Shown here: positions 48,558-60,800 of the stretch, in pieces
Numbering within the stretch: the stretch's first letter is position 1
Layout of the letters: each line of letters begins with the position of its first letter
DNA from: Tubiluchus corallicola
Lineage: Eukaryota > Priapulida > Priapulimorpha > Priapulimorphida > Tubiluchidae
DNA length: 64,000 bases
Reading direction: 5' to 3'
NCBI GenBank assembly: GCA_030141605.1
Contig: JAQGDQ010000570.1
Coordinates: 1-64,000 of the forward strand
The notes under the pieces: model-generated
What the model was told of the DNA's origin: nothing
Seen by the model: only the letters and a program-made list of their open reading frames with translations
Databases searched by the model: none
Program-made: the position numbers and the translations under genes

Positions 48558-51500
48558 ATGGAGACTGCGTCTGAAGAAGGGGGAACGCAGCATGTTCTAA
48601 TTCTGAAAAGTATAAAACGCTTATCTTTTGCTCTTTTAGTCTAATATCAGCTAATTTTACTGAAGTTACAGCGGTGCAAAATATCAGTAGGTATTTAAAT
48701 TCATGTTTTATCTGGTTTAGTGCAGTTGTAAAGTTTAATAAGGTAGCAGGTTACTCAGTGCGTATATGCTTATAACGTGTTAATACAATTCATACGCAGT
48801 AATAATAAGTGCATAATAAAAAAAATCAAACAAGAACTGAAAATAAAAATCTGACAACGGAAACATAAGAACAATGGCAACTGAAATACATTTCATATCA
48901 CAAGCATAATTCTTAGACAGTCACAAATAAATTATCATGTAAATAACAGAACTTAGAATCGGGTTTATCTATATATTGGTATATTGAAGTATATTAAATT
49001 TGGCACTAATTTTCATGCACAGGCACACAGAAATTATAATTTACATAGCAAAAAGCATATCATGCGGGGAAAAAGCACAACCGGAATAAAAAATTACATT
49101 GAAAATAGAAAATGTCAATACTACTGCTGTACAAGTAATGTTTAAACTTGTCTTATCAGTTATTCTATGTGTCAAAAATATTACTTGTAAAAGATTTCAC
49201 TGATGAAACTTGTCATTTGAAATTTGTAATGACTGTATGAAACCAGGGCTGTGGAGTTGGTGCATTAAACTCCTGTCTCCGACTCCTAGAATTTTAGAAG
49301 ATCCAACTCCGACTCCTAAAATTTTTGGAGCCCCTACTCACGACTCCTACCTGTAAGTAACAGTTTGTAGTACTCTCCATATTTAGCTACAGTGGCATTT
49401 CATCACTATTTCTTATGCTCGGAAAACAAGCTGCATAGACAGCAATACAAAAGCGTCCCGAAATGGGACATTATGCATGAATGCGCATAAAACTTAAAAG
49501 TACCTCGAGTTTTAGTTTGCCTGTTTTTTACCGACACTGACACCGACTCCTTTAACAATAAGTGTACTCCAGAGTTCCGACTCCAATACCCAAAGTTTTA
49601 AGAATGATTATTTGCTGCAGGAGGTTTTAAAATTGAAATTCATTACTGACAACGGCAAAAACTGTAACAAAAGAAAGAAATGAATAACGAAAAAGCAATA
49701 AGGTGATGAGGATGGACAAAAAATGGGCGATGAAGAATGTGAAGTGAATGCAAATGACGACTGTGATTGATTCTAAAACTGCCTCTTTTGTAGATTCGAC
49801 TTGTCTGACATTTGACGAGAATGGCTGCGAGACATTTGATGCACAGTTTATTTCGCTTAGGAACCCTAAAACAGGTATTATTTTTTAATCTTGTTGATAT
49901 TTTTTGTGAAGTCTAAAAACGTAATGCTTCTAAAGTCTAGTGCTAGCCAAACTCTGCAAAGAAGTTTTGCGCATAAACCCACAATTGTAAACCATACCAC
50001 ATCCATTACACCACCATTTACTCCACACCACTCATACCATGCCACACCACGCTACTCATACCATGCCATGTCACACTACACCCGCTACACCACCCCCACC
50101 GTAACACCCACGCCAAGCACTAGAAACGTAATGGAAGCTAGAAACTAATAATGCTCAGTGAATAAATTTCTTCGAACTATGTAGTAACTCAGTATTATGT
50201 ACTTAGTACCTATTGATTATTTGGAATTTAACTTCTAACGTACATGTGCTCGCAAACCAAAACCGTCCGTAAGTCGGCATAGTTAAAACGATGTTATGAT
50301 GCTTCAGAGTAGAATGCACGAAAATTTTGGTCCAATGTGAATTTTTATAAAAATAAATGCTAAATATATTGGATTTTTATATTCTAACATTAAATTATCA
50401 AGAAAATGTTAAAAAAATATTAAAATCTAATTTTATAATACCGTGTCCATTTCTCTTCTTAGAAACTAGTGCTGCAGTTGTAAAAAACTTGCATTTTCAA
50501 ACTCCGATGGTAGCTCCTGGAAGCTACTATCACTAGTCATTTTGCTTTGGGTTTTTTCTGTTGACAAGCCCAAATCTTCGTCAGGAAAAGCATAACTTCA
50601 ATTTGCTCTTGCAAAGTCCATAGCAACCACACTTTCGTACAGTTGTTAAGTGTTCTGTAGAGACGCGACAAAAAACAATGGCTGCCTTTAACAGTGATTT
50701 TCTCAAGATTACGTTTTTCAATGTGTAGCCTGCACCTCAACTTCAATGTGCATTATGATCTCAGTTTAGAAATAACATAGAGCAATGAACTTGGTATCAA
50801 AATGATTCTCATGAAATGGAGATTCAGGATATGTGAATAACTAGAAAAACTCAATTGCTGACTTATGGACGATTTTGCTAGCAAGCACACATATATCATG
50901 TGCTGCATAAAGTGGCCATCTTGCGTCTTGCTATTCATTTGCGTACTGTAGAAATTGGCTTCACAGCATTAAAGCAACTCGGGGTGAGGTAGACAATAAA
51001 AATGCTCGAGACTGTTTCTGTCTAGTCATCCAGATAGTTTTGCTTTTTATCACACACCTACCTGCCCAGGAATTTAGTAATAAATTGCATGTGCGTGTAT
51101 TTGCCTGGCGCAGTCATCGAAGATCGTATTTTTAAATTTAGAAACAAAACACAATAATTATTATAATGTCGTTGTGCCATGTTTTTATAGTGTCGTTGAG
51201 CGAGCTGCCATGTTTTTTTCAACTAACTCTCGCCATATTCGAACTTTCTGTTCAGCTAAAATACCTTGTTAAAGTCAAGATAAGTGGCATGTTCATTTGA
51301 AAACCTAAGTGCTATAGCTACGTTCTCGAGAATAGCACTCTTACTCAAAGTGTGTTAAGCCTGTTTTGTGTGGAATAATGATGTTTTTCTATGAAATTAC
51401 AAAATTAAGATGCATTTCACAGTAAGTTACATGTCACCTCATAAGGAATTCCAAAAAAAAATTATACTCAAAGTCTTTCAGCCGCTTTTGCTAACACTTT

Positions 51501-51687
51501 TAGTGACAGCAAACAAGGTTCTTGTGTCCGCACAATACTTACAGTCATTCGTACATGTCCAGATATGTCTATGGATATCCAAAGAACTTGGGTTCGAGTC
51601 GTAGCTTAGTGTCCAACTCAAAACTATTGTAGGCATTCTAATTTGGCATTGCTTTTAACATTTGTTATATTAAACAGCGGCTCTCTC

Positions 51688-51730
<43 letters not shown>

Positions 51731-51839
51731 GCGTGGACGTGCGCGCGCGTGTGTGTGAACAAAAGTTCATTTTGCACATAGCAAGCACAAAGTTGCAATA
51801 CTGCTAAACAGTTTTCCCACCCCTAATGTACAAGACACA

Positions 51840-51887
<48 letters not shown>

Positions 51888-54800
51888 CAATTTTGTGCTT
51901 GCTATGTGCAAAATTAACACATTTGTAACAAGTTAGTTTTCAAAATCACTAACCTGCCCACTGGGTGAGTTGGTGACCTTATAGCGTGGCCCGCTGCATC
52001 TGCGTGGAGTCAAACCTCCGTACCGACTACTTTGGGACTGCAAAAAACTTGCCATTATAGTGAGTTTGGTTCTATAATGAGCTGCGTTAATACTTCGTGC
52101 TTACACAGATAACTTGTTTTGCCGAAAATTTTAACGAAGTTGGAGAAATGGGAGCATGTGAACTTATCTTTACTTGCCAGATAACGCTTTGATAAATTAC
52201 AATACGGTTACCCGTAAGGCGTTGTAACTGTGTTCAATTTTTAGTTACAGTAACGTTTGAAGTTACCAATAGTCCTAGTTATTTATAAAGACAGTTGATT
52301 GGTTTTAATTGAGTCAGACCGTAGGTGTCCACTGGTAATTCAAGCTAATTACATTGTTGATACATAGTTTGGAGTTTTAAACTTTTTCCGGTCTTGCTTG
52401 TTTGTTTGCTGTTTGAATGTAAAAGTGTTTTTGTGTTTTTTCAGGGCAAGGTTCTCTTTACATATTTTCACACGATAAGAAGGCATTGTATGAAACTCTA
52501 AAATTCAACGAACCGTGCAGGTCTTGGTTTATAGGAGATTCTGTACAATCAGGTAAGCTGAGCCAAATTAGACCTTTCAGTATAACTTCTTGCAACTGTG
52601 ACCAACACCCGCAGTCCCGGCTTAGTATTAATAACGTTTATGTGTGTGTGATTGGGGTTTTCATCCGTGGCAAACTTGCCGTCAATGATCTCTGATTCCG
52701 TGTGTAGTGTGCATCCATTTACGCAAATTACTAGCTTTAACTCCTTTAGGACTGTAAGCGTTTGTTGCATTTTGCATCCGTTCATGAAAAACTGCTGTCA
52801 CTAAGTAGCGATTACGTTATATTTGGTAATTTTTGTAGGTTTCTACTACTCACACAATGGAGTGTCATGCAAAATTATATATGAATTGCATTTGCTTGCC
52901 TTTGACAAATTAAAAATCTTTTTTTTATGAAAAAAATGAAAGAATCTTTTAGTAACGGTAACAAAGCACAGAATCACTTGTACAAGTAGAATTCCTTTGC
53001 ACAAAGTTTGTTCACTGGTCTTGCTTGATAGAAACGGTAGCTGGTATAGTAGTCAGTCGGGAAGCAAAAACATGTATAATAATTGCACTGTTTATGTTAC
53101 TAATGCACTTTTAAAACAGAATAATTTTTTAGCTTCAAATTAAGTAAAAAAATTGTAGATAAAATAAAACATGCGTCGTTGAGTGAAGAAAGGTGAGAAA
53201 AGTTCAACATTGAGAGAGAGAGAGAGAGGGAGAGAGAGAGAGAGAGAGAGAGAGGAGGCAGTATGTTCGCATAAAGCAAAAAAAATGTTACCTCGGCGTG
53301 AGGCCCCCTGGAGGGTGAGGCCTTAGGCGGTTGCCTAGTTTGCCTATGCTTAAGGCCGGTCCTGCGTTAAGCGATGACTTACTGTATAATAAAAATAATA
53401 ATAAAATATGTTTTATGAAGTGCACATTTAAGCAAAATACTTTCAATGATGCTGTATGGTAAACAATTATGGTCACAATTGAACAACTAAGAAAATGTAT
53501 CTCACGTTTCAACTTCTTCATTTCTTATCTTTGACCATGTGATGCAACCTTTTTGTATGTGAAAGTCAAGTGCAGTTTATTGCAATGTTTTGTGATCATT
53601 CTCTCGTGGAATTGCTGTTTATCGGGATTTTTATAATATTCTGATGTTGTATTTCAGACGGAAGTTTTAGTATTACGACTCGAGTCGATCCGCTGTTTCT
53701 AGTGGTGCCGTACTTGATGGAACATACAGTACGTTGATACAAAGTTATTTTTCTGGATCCTTGTAAATTGACATGTCAGTGAATGCTATGCGTATTAACA
53801 AAGCTCACGACACCTGTTCCGACATTTTTGGTCGCAGTTCGTGAAAGAGTAATATTTTTTGGAAACCGTACCTCTGTCAAAACTTTACTGCAATAATTAC
53901 AGTGACGGCATTAGCTTGTCATTGTACAATTAGAAAGTACGGTTTGGGATGTACAATATTTTGCAGGGAATAGACTAATATCAGAGTTCGTACGACTATT
54001 TGATGAAAGAAGTTTATTCAGAAGCAGAAACTCAAATAGAAGAAATGTTAATGTGTGTACATCTCAAAGTGACCAAAACTCACTAACCAGAATGGCCAGA
54101 AAAAGAAAAAAACTGCAACTAGAATTCCTAGATACATAACACATAATTATACGCCTCTTCCAACCTTTTAAGAACTCACATAGAAAATCTTATTATGTGT
54201 AGCTCCTGAAGTGATGAAAACTTGAAAAAGAAGCCAGTCAGCAAAAGTGATCATTGAAAACTTGGAAATTTGTTAAATCACGTAGGCAGCGATGTTTTTC
54301 TTTCTGTGTATTGCTGCGTGATCTTATTCGGATGATAGTGTTGTGGAGATCTGGAATATTCTATAGTACAGTCGAACAATCTTTTTACCTTGTAGAAGAT
54401 TCGAGAACTTTCTATACGCGATGCACGTAGTAGTTTCTAGATTGTCATTTGCACTTATATATAAGGCGGAGCTGGCCGCTCGAGTTTATTCTCTGATTCT
54501 CAGATATGCTTTCACGTTTCCAGATTATCACATTGACTGTAAATATTTCGCGTTCCTTCATACTTGTGTGTTGTAGAATTCTCACATAATAAACTAGTTT
54601 AATTTGACGACGTGTTTTCTGGTTTTCTCTACGAGAGAAACAAAACACAACAGATAGCTATTGTAACTATGGCCGAAGCCGATCTCAATGTTTCAATCTA
54701 TGACCTCAGTTCTATATCTAAAACTGAGATGGTGGCGATACAGTGACCACAGCGGTGGACGAAATCATTAAATTTAGTCAAAATTGAACAGTGTGTCTCT

Positions 54801-57800
54801 GTATCTGTTTGGTCGCCCGCGTTTTCGAGAAACGGCGCAATTACCCCCCCCCCCCTTCTGTGAGATAGACTTTGACAAGCGCGGACGTGCGACACTATTC
54901 CACCTTGAAATCGAAATATGACAATAAGTATCAGGTTATTAGCGATATAAATGGAGTCGATTGAATTGTAATATTGTTGAGGCAGAAAAATTGCCGCTGT
55001 CATAAATAAACGATTATAAATTACTTTGTGGAGACCTTTCAGTTCCTATGTGTGTGTTCACTATCGCGCTGCATCTAACACCAGGGCAAGCATGGCGATC
55101 GCATTCGATTGAATACGCATCGCGGATCTCGCATTACGTACACATAGAGTCCTATCTTTAGCCTAAAATTCCAAATTGCTTGATGCCAATGCCAAACGAG
55201 TGTAATACTGGAGGTGGTTACACGTTTTTTTGATATTTACAATTAATTGTAATTGCCATTTTGAAAACAAATGTTCCCTTAATATGTTTGGCCTCTCTTC
55301 TAGGCTACCGTTTTCCAGCCGCTTGATCAAATACTTGTCGACGAAGAATTTCCCCATACCATTCAGTTGCTGGATGTTCCGTTACTAAGCTTGGACAGAG
55401 TGACGGACGTGAAGGGCCATGAAGACGTTCAGGCTTATAGTTTTAACAAGGAGAAGTGTTTATCTTGGCTCAAAATAAAGGTATACAGTTAGTACTGCAA
55501 TTACTGCAATTACAGTTAGTACTGCAATCACTGCAATTACAGTGAGTACTGCAATTACTGCAGTTACAGTTAGTACTGCTATTACAGTTAGTACTGCTAT
55601 TACTGCAATTACAGTTAGTACTGCAATTACTGCGATTACAGTTAGTACTGCAATTACTGCAGTTACAGTTAGTACTGCAATTACTGCAATGACAGTTAGT
55701 ACTGCTATTACAGTTAGTACTGCTATTACTGCAATTACAGTTAGTACTGCAATTACAGTTAGTACTGCAGTTACAGTTAGTACTGCATTTACTGCAATTA
55801 CAGTTAGTACTGCAGTTACAGTTAGTACTGCTATTACTGCAGTTACAGTTAGTACTGCAATCACTGCAATTATAGTTAGTGCTGCAATTACAGTTAGTAC
55901 TGCAATTATACTGCTATCTACAGATGAACAACATCACTGGTGGAAGAGTAAGCGTTCAAAATGGGAGCACCCAAGACTGGTGTCATTTTACTAATTACAC
56001 GATACACTAATTACGCTAATTACATTTCCGAACCGCTTATCACACTTTTATAGCTAGATCCCTTTAACATTTTTTTGCAAACTTTGAAATAAGCCTGACT
56101 TCCCAAAGACTTCTGTCGCGAACACGGACTAGAATTTATCAGGTTTTTTTTCTTATTTTGTAAATATATTTAATTTTTGACTTCTTAGCTCCTTGAAAAA
56201 GTCATAATTTTAGGTATTACGTTATTAAAGATCTACAGCTAATGCTACATTATTAAAGATCTACAGCTAATGCTACATTATTAAAGATCTTCAGCTAATG
56301 CTACGTTATTAAGGATCTACAACTAATGCTACATTATTAAAGATCCACGGCTAATGATACATTATTAAAGATCTACAGCTAATGCTACGTTATGAAAGAT
56401 CTACAGGTAATGCTACGTTTTGAAAGATCTACAGCTAATGCTATGTTATGAAAGATCTACAGCTAATGCTACATTATTGAAGATCTACAGCTAATGCTAT
56501 GTTATGAAAGATCTACAGCTAATGCTATGTTATTAAAGATCTACAGCTAATGCTACATTATTAAAGATCTACAGCTAATGCTACATTATTAAACTTCAAG
56601 TCAGTGCTACATTATAAATTCGTTGCATATAAATGAACTTTAGTGAAAAAGAGCTACGATTATAAGACTAAATACAATGTAACAAATACATACCTAGTTC
56701 TTGGTATTATACCTACCTGGATTATCCTTGATAATGAGAAGGTGGATTGACATGACACAATAGTATGTGATCCCTAGGAAAATTTTAGCAAGATTACAAC
56801 TATATACACCTGAGAAGGAAGCCCATATGCAAGAGATTACACAGCTAATTGGGCATGAATCCAAAACTAGTTTTGTAAATTACATACTCAAGTTTTACAT
56901 AGAGTTAAATATATACTATGAAACGGGTTAACTAGAGCAGATCCGTGCAAACACGAATAAACACTTTTCCTCGAGAAGCGCCATACAGGCGCCGTTCTCG
57001 ACAGCTTCGTTTTTCCTTTAAGCGAAGTCAGTGGATTAACTATGTGATTTTGTTTTTTTTTCCAAAGGTGGAGGCAGCTGCGGACAGATTAGAGAGAACG
57101 AATGAGAATGTCGGCTCTGGCTCCAGTTCAGCTTCTCTTGTGAGGAGTAAGAAAGAGCAACCTAGTCGTGGTAAGAATTTGATTTTTGATACTTGACTGT
57201 CACTTTTAATCGGTCGACAAGAAATTTCCCAGGCTGGCGACAAAAAAATTTGTTTCTGTCTCACTTCTTGAGCTCAAAACTTGTCAGTAGGGAGGTAGGA
57301 AGAATTTGTAGGCTTTGTGAACGTTTCAAGCTGAATCGTGGAATATTTAGAATCAGTTGAAATCAAAGTTCGTTTATTTCTCACTGGTTCTTTCAATGCA
57401 ATTTTACGCTTTGCTTTTTCATTTTTTTCGCGTTACTAAATTGTCGTACAATTATCGATTATCGTATAGTCTCCTTTTGTACAGGATGAATGTATCTGAT
57501 CAATTTACCAAATTGTCATATAATTATCGATTATCGTATAGTCTCCTTTTGTACAGGATGAACGCATCTGATCAATTTACTAAATTTTCGTATAATTATT
57601 GATTATCGTATAGTCTCTTGAACGTATGTGATCAATTGATTGTGAAAATTAGGCTGTTGTCCCACTGCTAATGTAAACTGTATTATACCGTTCTGATATA
57701 ATACTGATCTTTAATACCGTTGTAACCGTTTTGCAGCTGATTACGTGAATTACTCATGTGGATTAATCTCTGATTATATACCAGCATCTTTAGCTGCTGA

Positions 57801-60800
57801 TTTGAAGGAATATCTTGGGTAAGTGACTCACTGTCATTCCATCAACAGTCATTTGATACAGTAACAAGTTTTGAACGTTACCGAAGCCGTAGGGAAGGCA
57901 GTAACGGCTTTTAGACCTCACCGGCTGTGTTGTTTCTCCATACAAAGTGTGAGTGAATACCTCCGCGGGGTTGAATCAGAAAGTGTTTTGCTCAAATAGC
58001 ATTTCACGCTCACTGGCTATGTCGGCTGACCGTAGTTTGGCATTTCACATAATTGACCATGTCGGCTGACCATGGTTTGGCATTTCACGCTCACTGGCTA
58101 TGTCGGCTGACCGTAGTTTGGCATTTCACATAATTGACTATGTCAGCTGACCGTAGTTGCCATTTCACATAATTGACCATGTCGGCTGACCATGGTTTGG
58201 CATTTCACATTCATTGGATATGTCGGCTGACCGTAGTTGCCATTTCACATAATTGACCATGTCGGCTGACCATGGTTTGGCATTTCACATTCATTGACTA
58301 TGTCGGCTGGCCATAGTTTGATATTTCATGTTCATTGGTTATGTTGGCTGACCATAGTTTACCATTTCACATAATGGACTATGACATCTGACCATAGTTT
58401 GGCATTTCACATAATTGACTATGTCGGCTGACCATAGTTTGGCATTTCACATCACTGGTCATGTTGACTGACCATAGTTTGGCATTTCACATTCATTGGT
58501 TATGTCGGCTGATCATAGTCTGTCACTATATCCAAGTGATTGCTAGCACCCGTATGTTTACATGCCAGTTGAATATCTAGATCAACGCAGGCACTTCTGA
58601 AGCTAATATAAGTACCAATACATTTGCAAGCCGCACCAAAAATAGTTTTAAAACTTCATGCAACCATTTTGAGCTCTGATCTTTTCTAGTTTTGCTATTT
58701 TTTCTAGCAAACTTGCTGATGTTATCTGGTTAAACACCATTTCTGTTGAATTTAGGATAAGAAAAGAAGAAAAGGCTGAATCTTGTGAACCTCCACAAAA
58801 GGTATGCGCCCTTATTCACGACACTTTTCCATATTATCTACATTTTTCTTTAGAAGCAATTATGTGTGTTTCTGTTAACTGTGAAATCAGATTGCTGATT
58901 TCTTTATGAAAGCACAACTTACACACGGCTTAAAAGTGGCCTTCTTTTTATTCAAATCTATAACAATACGGTTGAACCTCGTTATACAGTCAACCTCGGA
59001 TATAAGGGACACCTCGGGACCGGAAAAACCGTCCCTTATATCCGATGCCCCTTGTAGCCGAAGTTGAGTCAGACCGATGGTGTATCTAGACCTGTACTTT
59101 TTTGTACTTTTACCCATATTTTTTATGGATTATTGCTACACATTCAGTGCAAACGGTATGTAGGCAGCTTCTTGAGTGATGCGAGATGTATGTGACCGCG
59201 GAAACCGAGCTGTTCGAAGGCTAAGTTTGCGAAAAATTGTGGTTAAAATCGATCAATTTCGCTTTGATCATAGGGTCCCTTATATGCGAGGTAATTTACC
59301 TTGGTTTCTATTACCTGGGACCTGAAGATGTCCATTATAACTGAAAGTTCCTTATATCCGAGTACCTTATATACGAAGATTTTTACATAGGAAAAACATT
59401 ACGAAAAATTGGGACCAGTGTTGGTGGTCCCTTATAAGCGAGTACCTTATACCTGAGGTTGACTGTACTGCCTCCCGTTATAACGCCAGCCTCGCCTTAA
59501 CGCCAACTATTGCCCTGTCCCGATTTCCATAGTATATTAAATATTGGGAATACCTCCAACCTCGCTCTTCCGCCAACATAGCTGCTGTGCCCAAAACCAT
59601 TTTTACATAATAAATTTCCCTCATTGTAACGCCAGCCAAGATAAAGCACAATGAATTACTGCTGAAAAACAGCCGTATTATTGTAAGAACAATGATCTCT
59701 GATAAGAAAAAAAATTATGTTGTTTAAATTAAAATTTAGGTTTCGTAGCAAGTGACTGTATGAAGGTGAATGTTGAGGTTTTGAGCCGGAAGCATGCATT
59801 TTTATACTACAACAGCTGCGTAACTAAGGTTCAGTACTGAACTGATGTAAATTTAACGGCTGCTTGGTTAAAGGTCAAGTTATAAGCGGTGGCTATTTAT
59901 AGTCCAGTAACATTACGTTGGAAGCATGGGTGGGGGCCGTTGGAAGCACGGGTGCATATTTCTCCTATCAGGAGTTATCTACTTAACCAAGTATTTCACA
60001 AGATGTCTTCTCCTCGCCGTTTTAGCTAAAAGTTTTATAACGTACCGCTGTAGAACTACACTTGCACTGTTAATGCAATTCTGTAATAAATGCTCATGCA
60101 ATAATTGTAAGAGATTAATGATAAAACTATTTACTGATATCCGCATCTTATTGTTCTGCTTGCTAGGAGTTTGTCAGGCTAACTGCCCGATAAGTAAAAG
60201 ATCATTCGGCCTGAATGGGCACTAGTAGTGTTGAATGCCACTGAAAAATGCTTTCACATTGTGCAACGTCATTGATGGAAGAATAGACATTCAAAATGGG
60301 AGCGCCAAGCCTGAAATGAAGACGACTTTGAAGCAATTTTTATTAATTACACTATGGGGCTTATCGTACTTTTATTACTAAATCTTTCTAACATTTTTCG
60401 GAAATGTTGAAATAAGCCTAACTTCCCAGAACGTGTTTCTTTTCCTTGAAAACTAGTACAGTGTTCCCTCACATATCGCAGGTGTTCCATTCCAGGCCCA
60501 CCCGCGATAAGTAAATTTCCGCAAAGTAGGGACGCTATACTTATTTTAGTAGTTGTACATTATTTTAAGTCTTTATAAACCCTCCCCACACTCTTATACA
60601 GTAAACATAACCCTTTCTCATTCCCTTAATGACTTTTCCCATACTGTACATGTACCTTTTAAAAAACTGTACGTAAATGGTCATAAAAATGTTTTAGACG
60701 CTTAAATTTAGATAAGTAATTTTGATGGAGTACCGCAAAACCCACGAAACAGCGAAAATACCGCGATAAATATTGTACATTAATATTTTTGAGAACTTGC

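Noticed and set aside
49193-49230. Second hammerhead-like CTGATGA...GAAA in RNASEH2B intron 1
   Set aside because: CTGATGA and GAAA are present, but the sequence between them cannot form a real stem II, so it is likely chance.
55460-55994. Open frames of 134 and 150 codons in intron 5
   Set aside because: They are a product of the 9/18/27-bp minisatellite and lie between two proven RNASEH2B exons.
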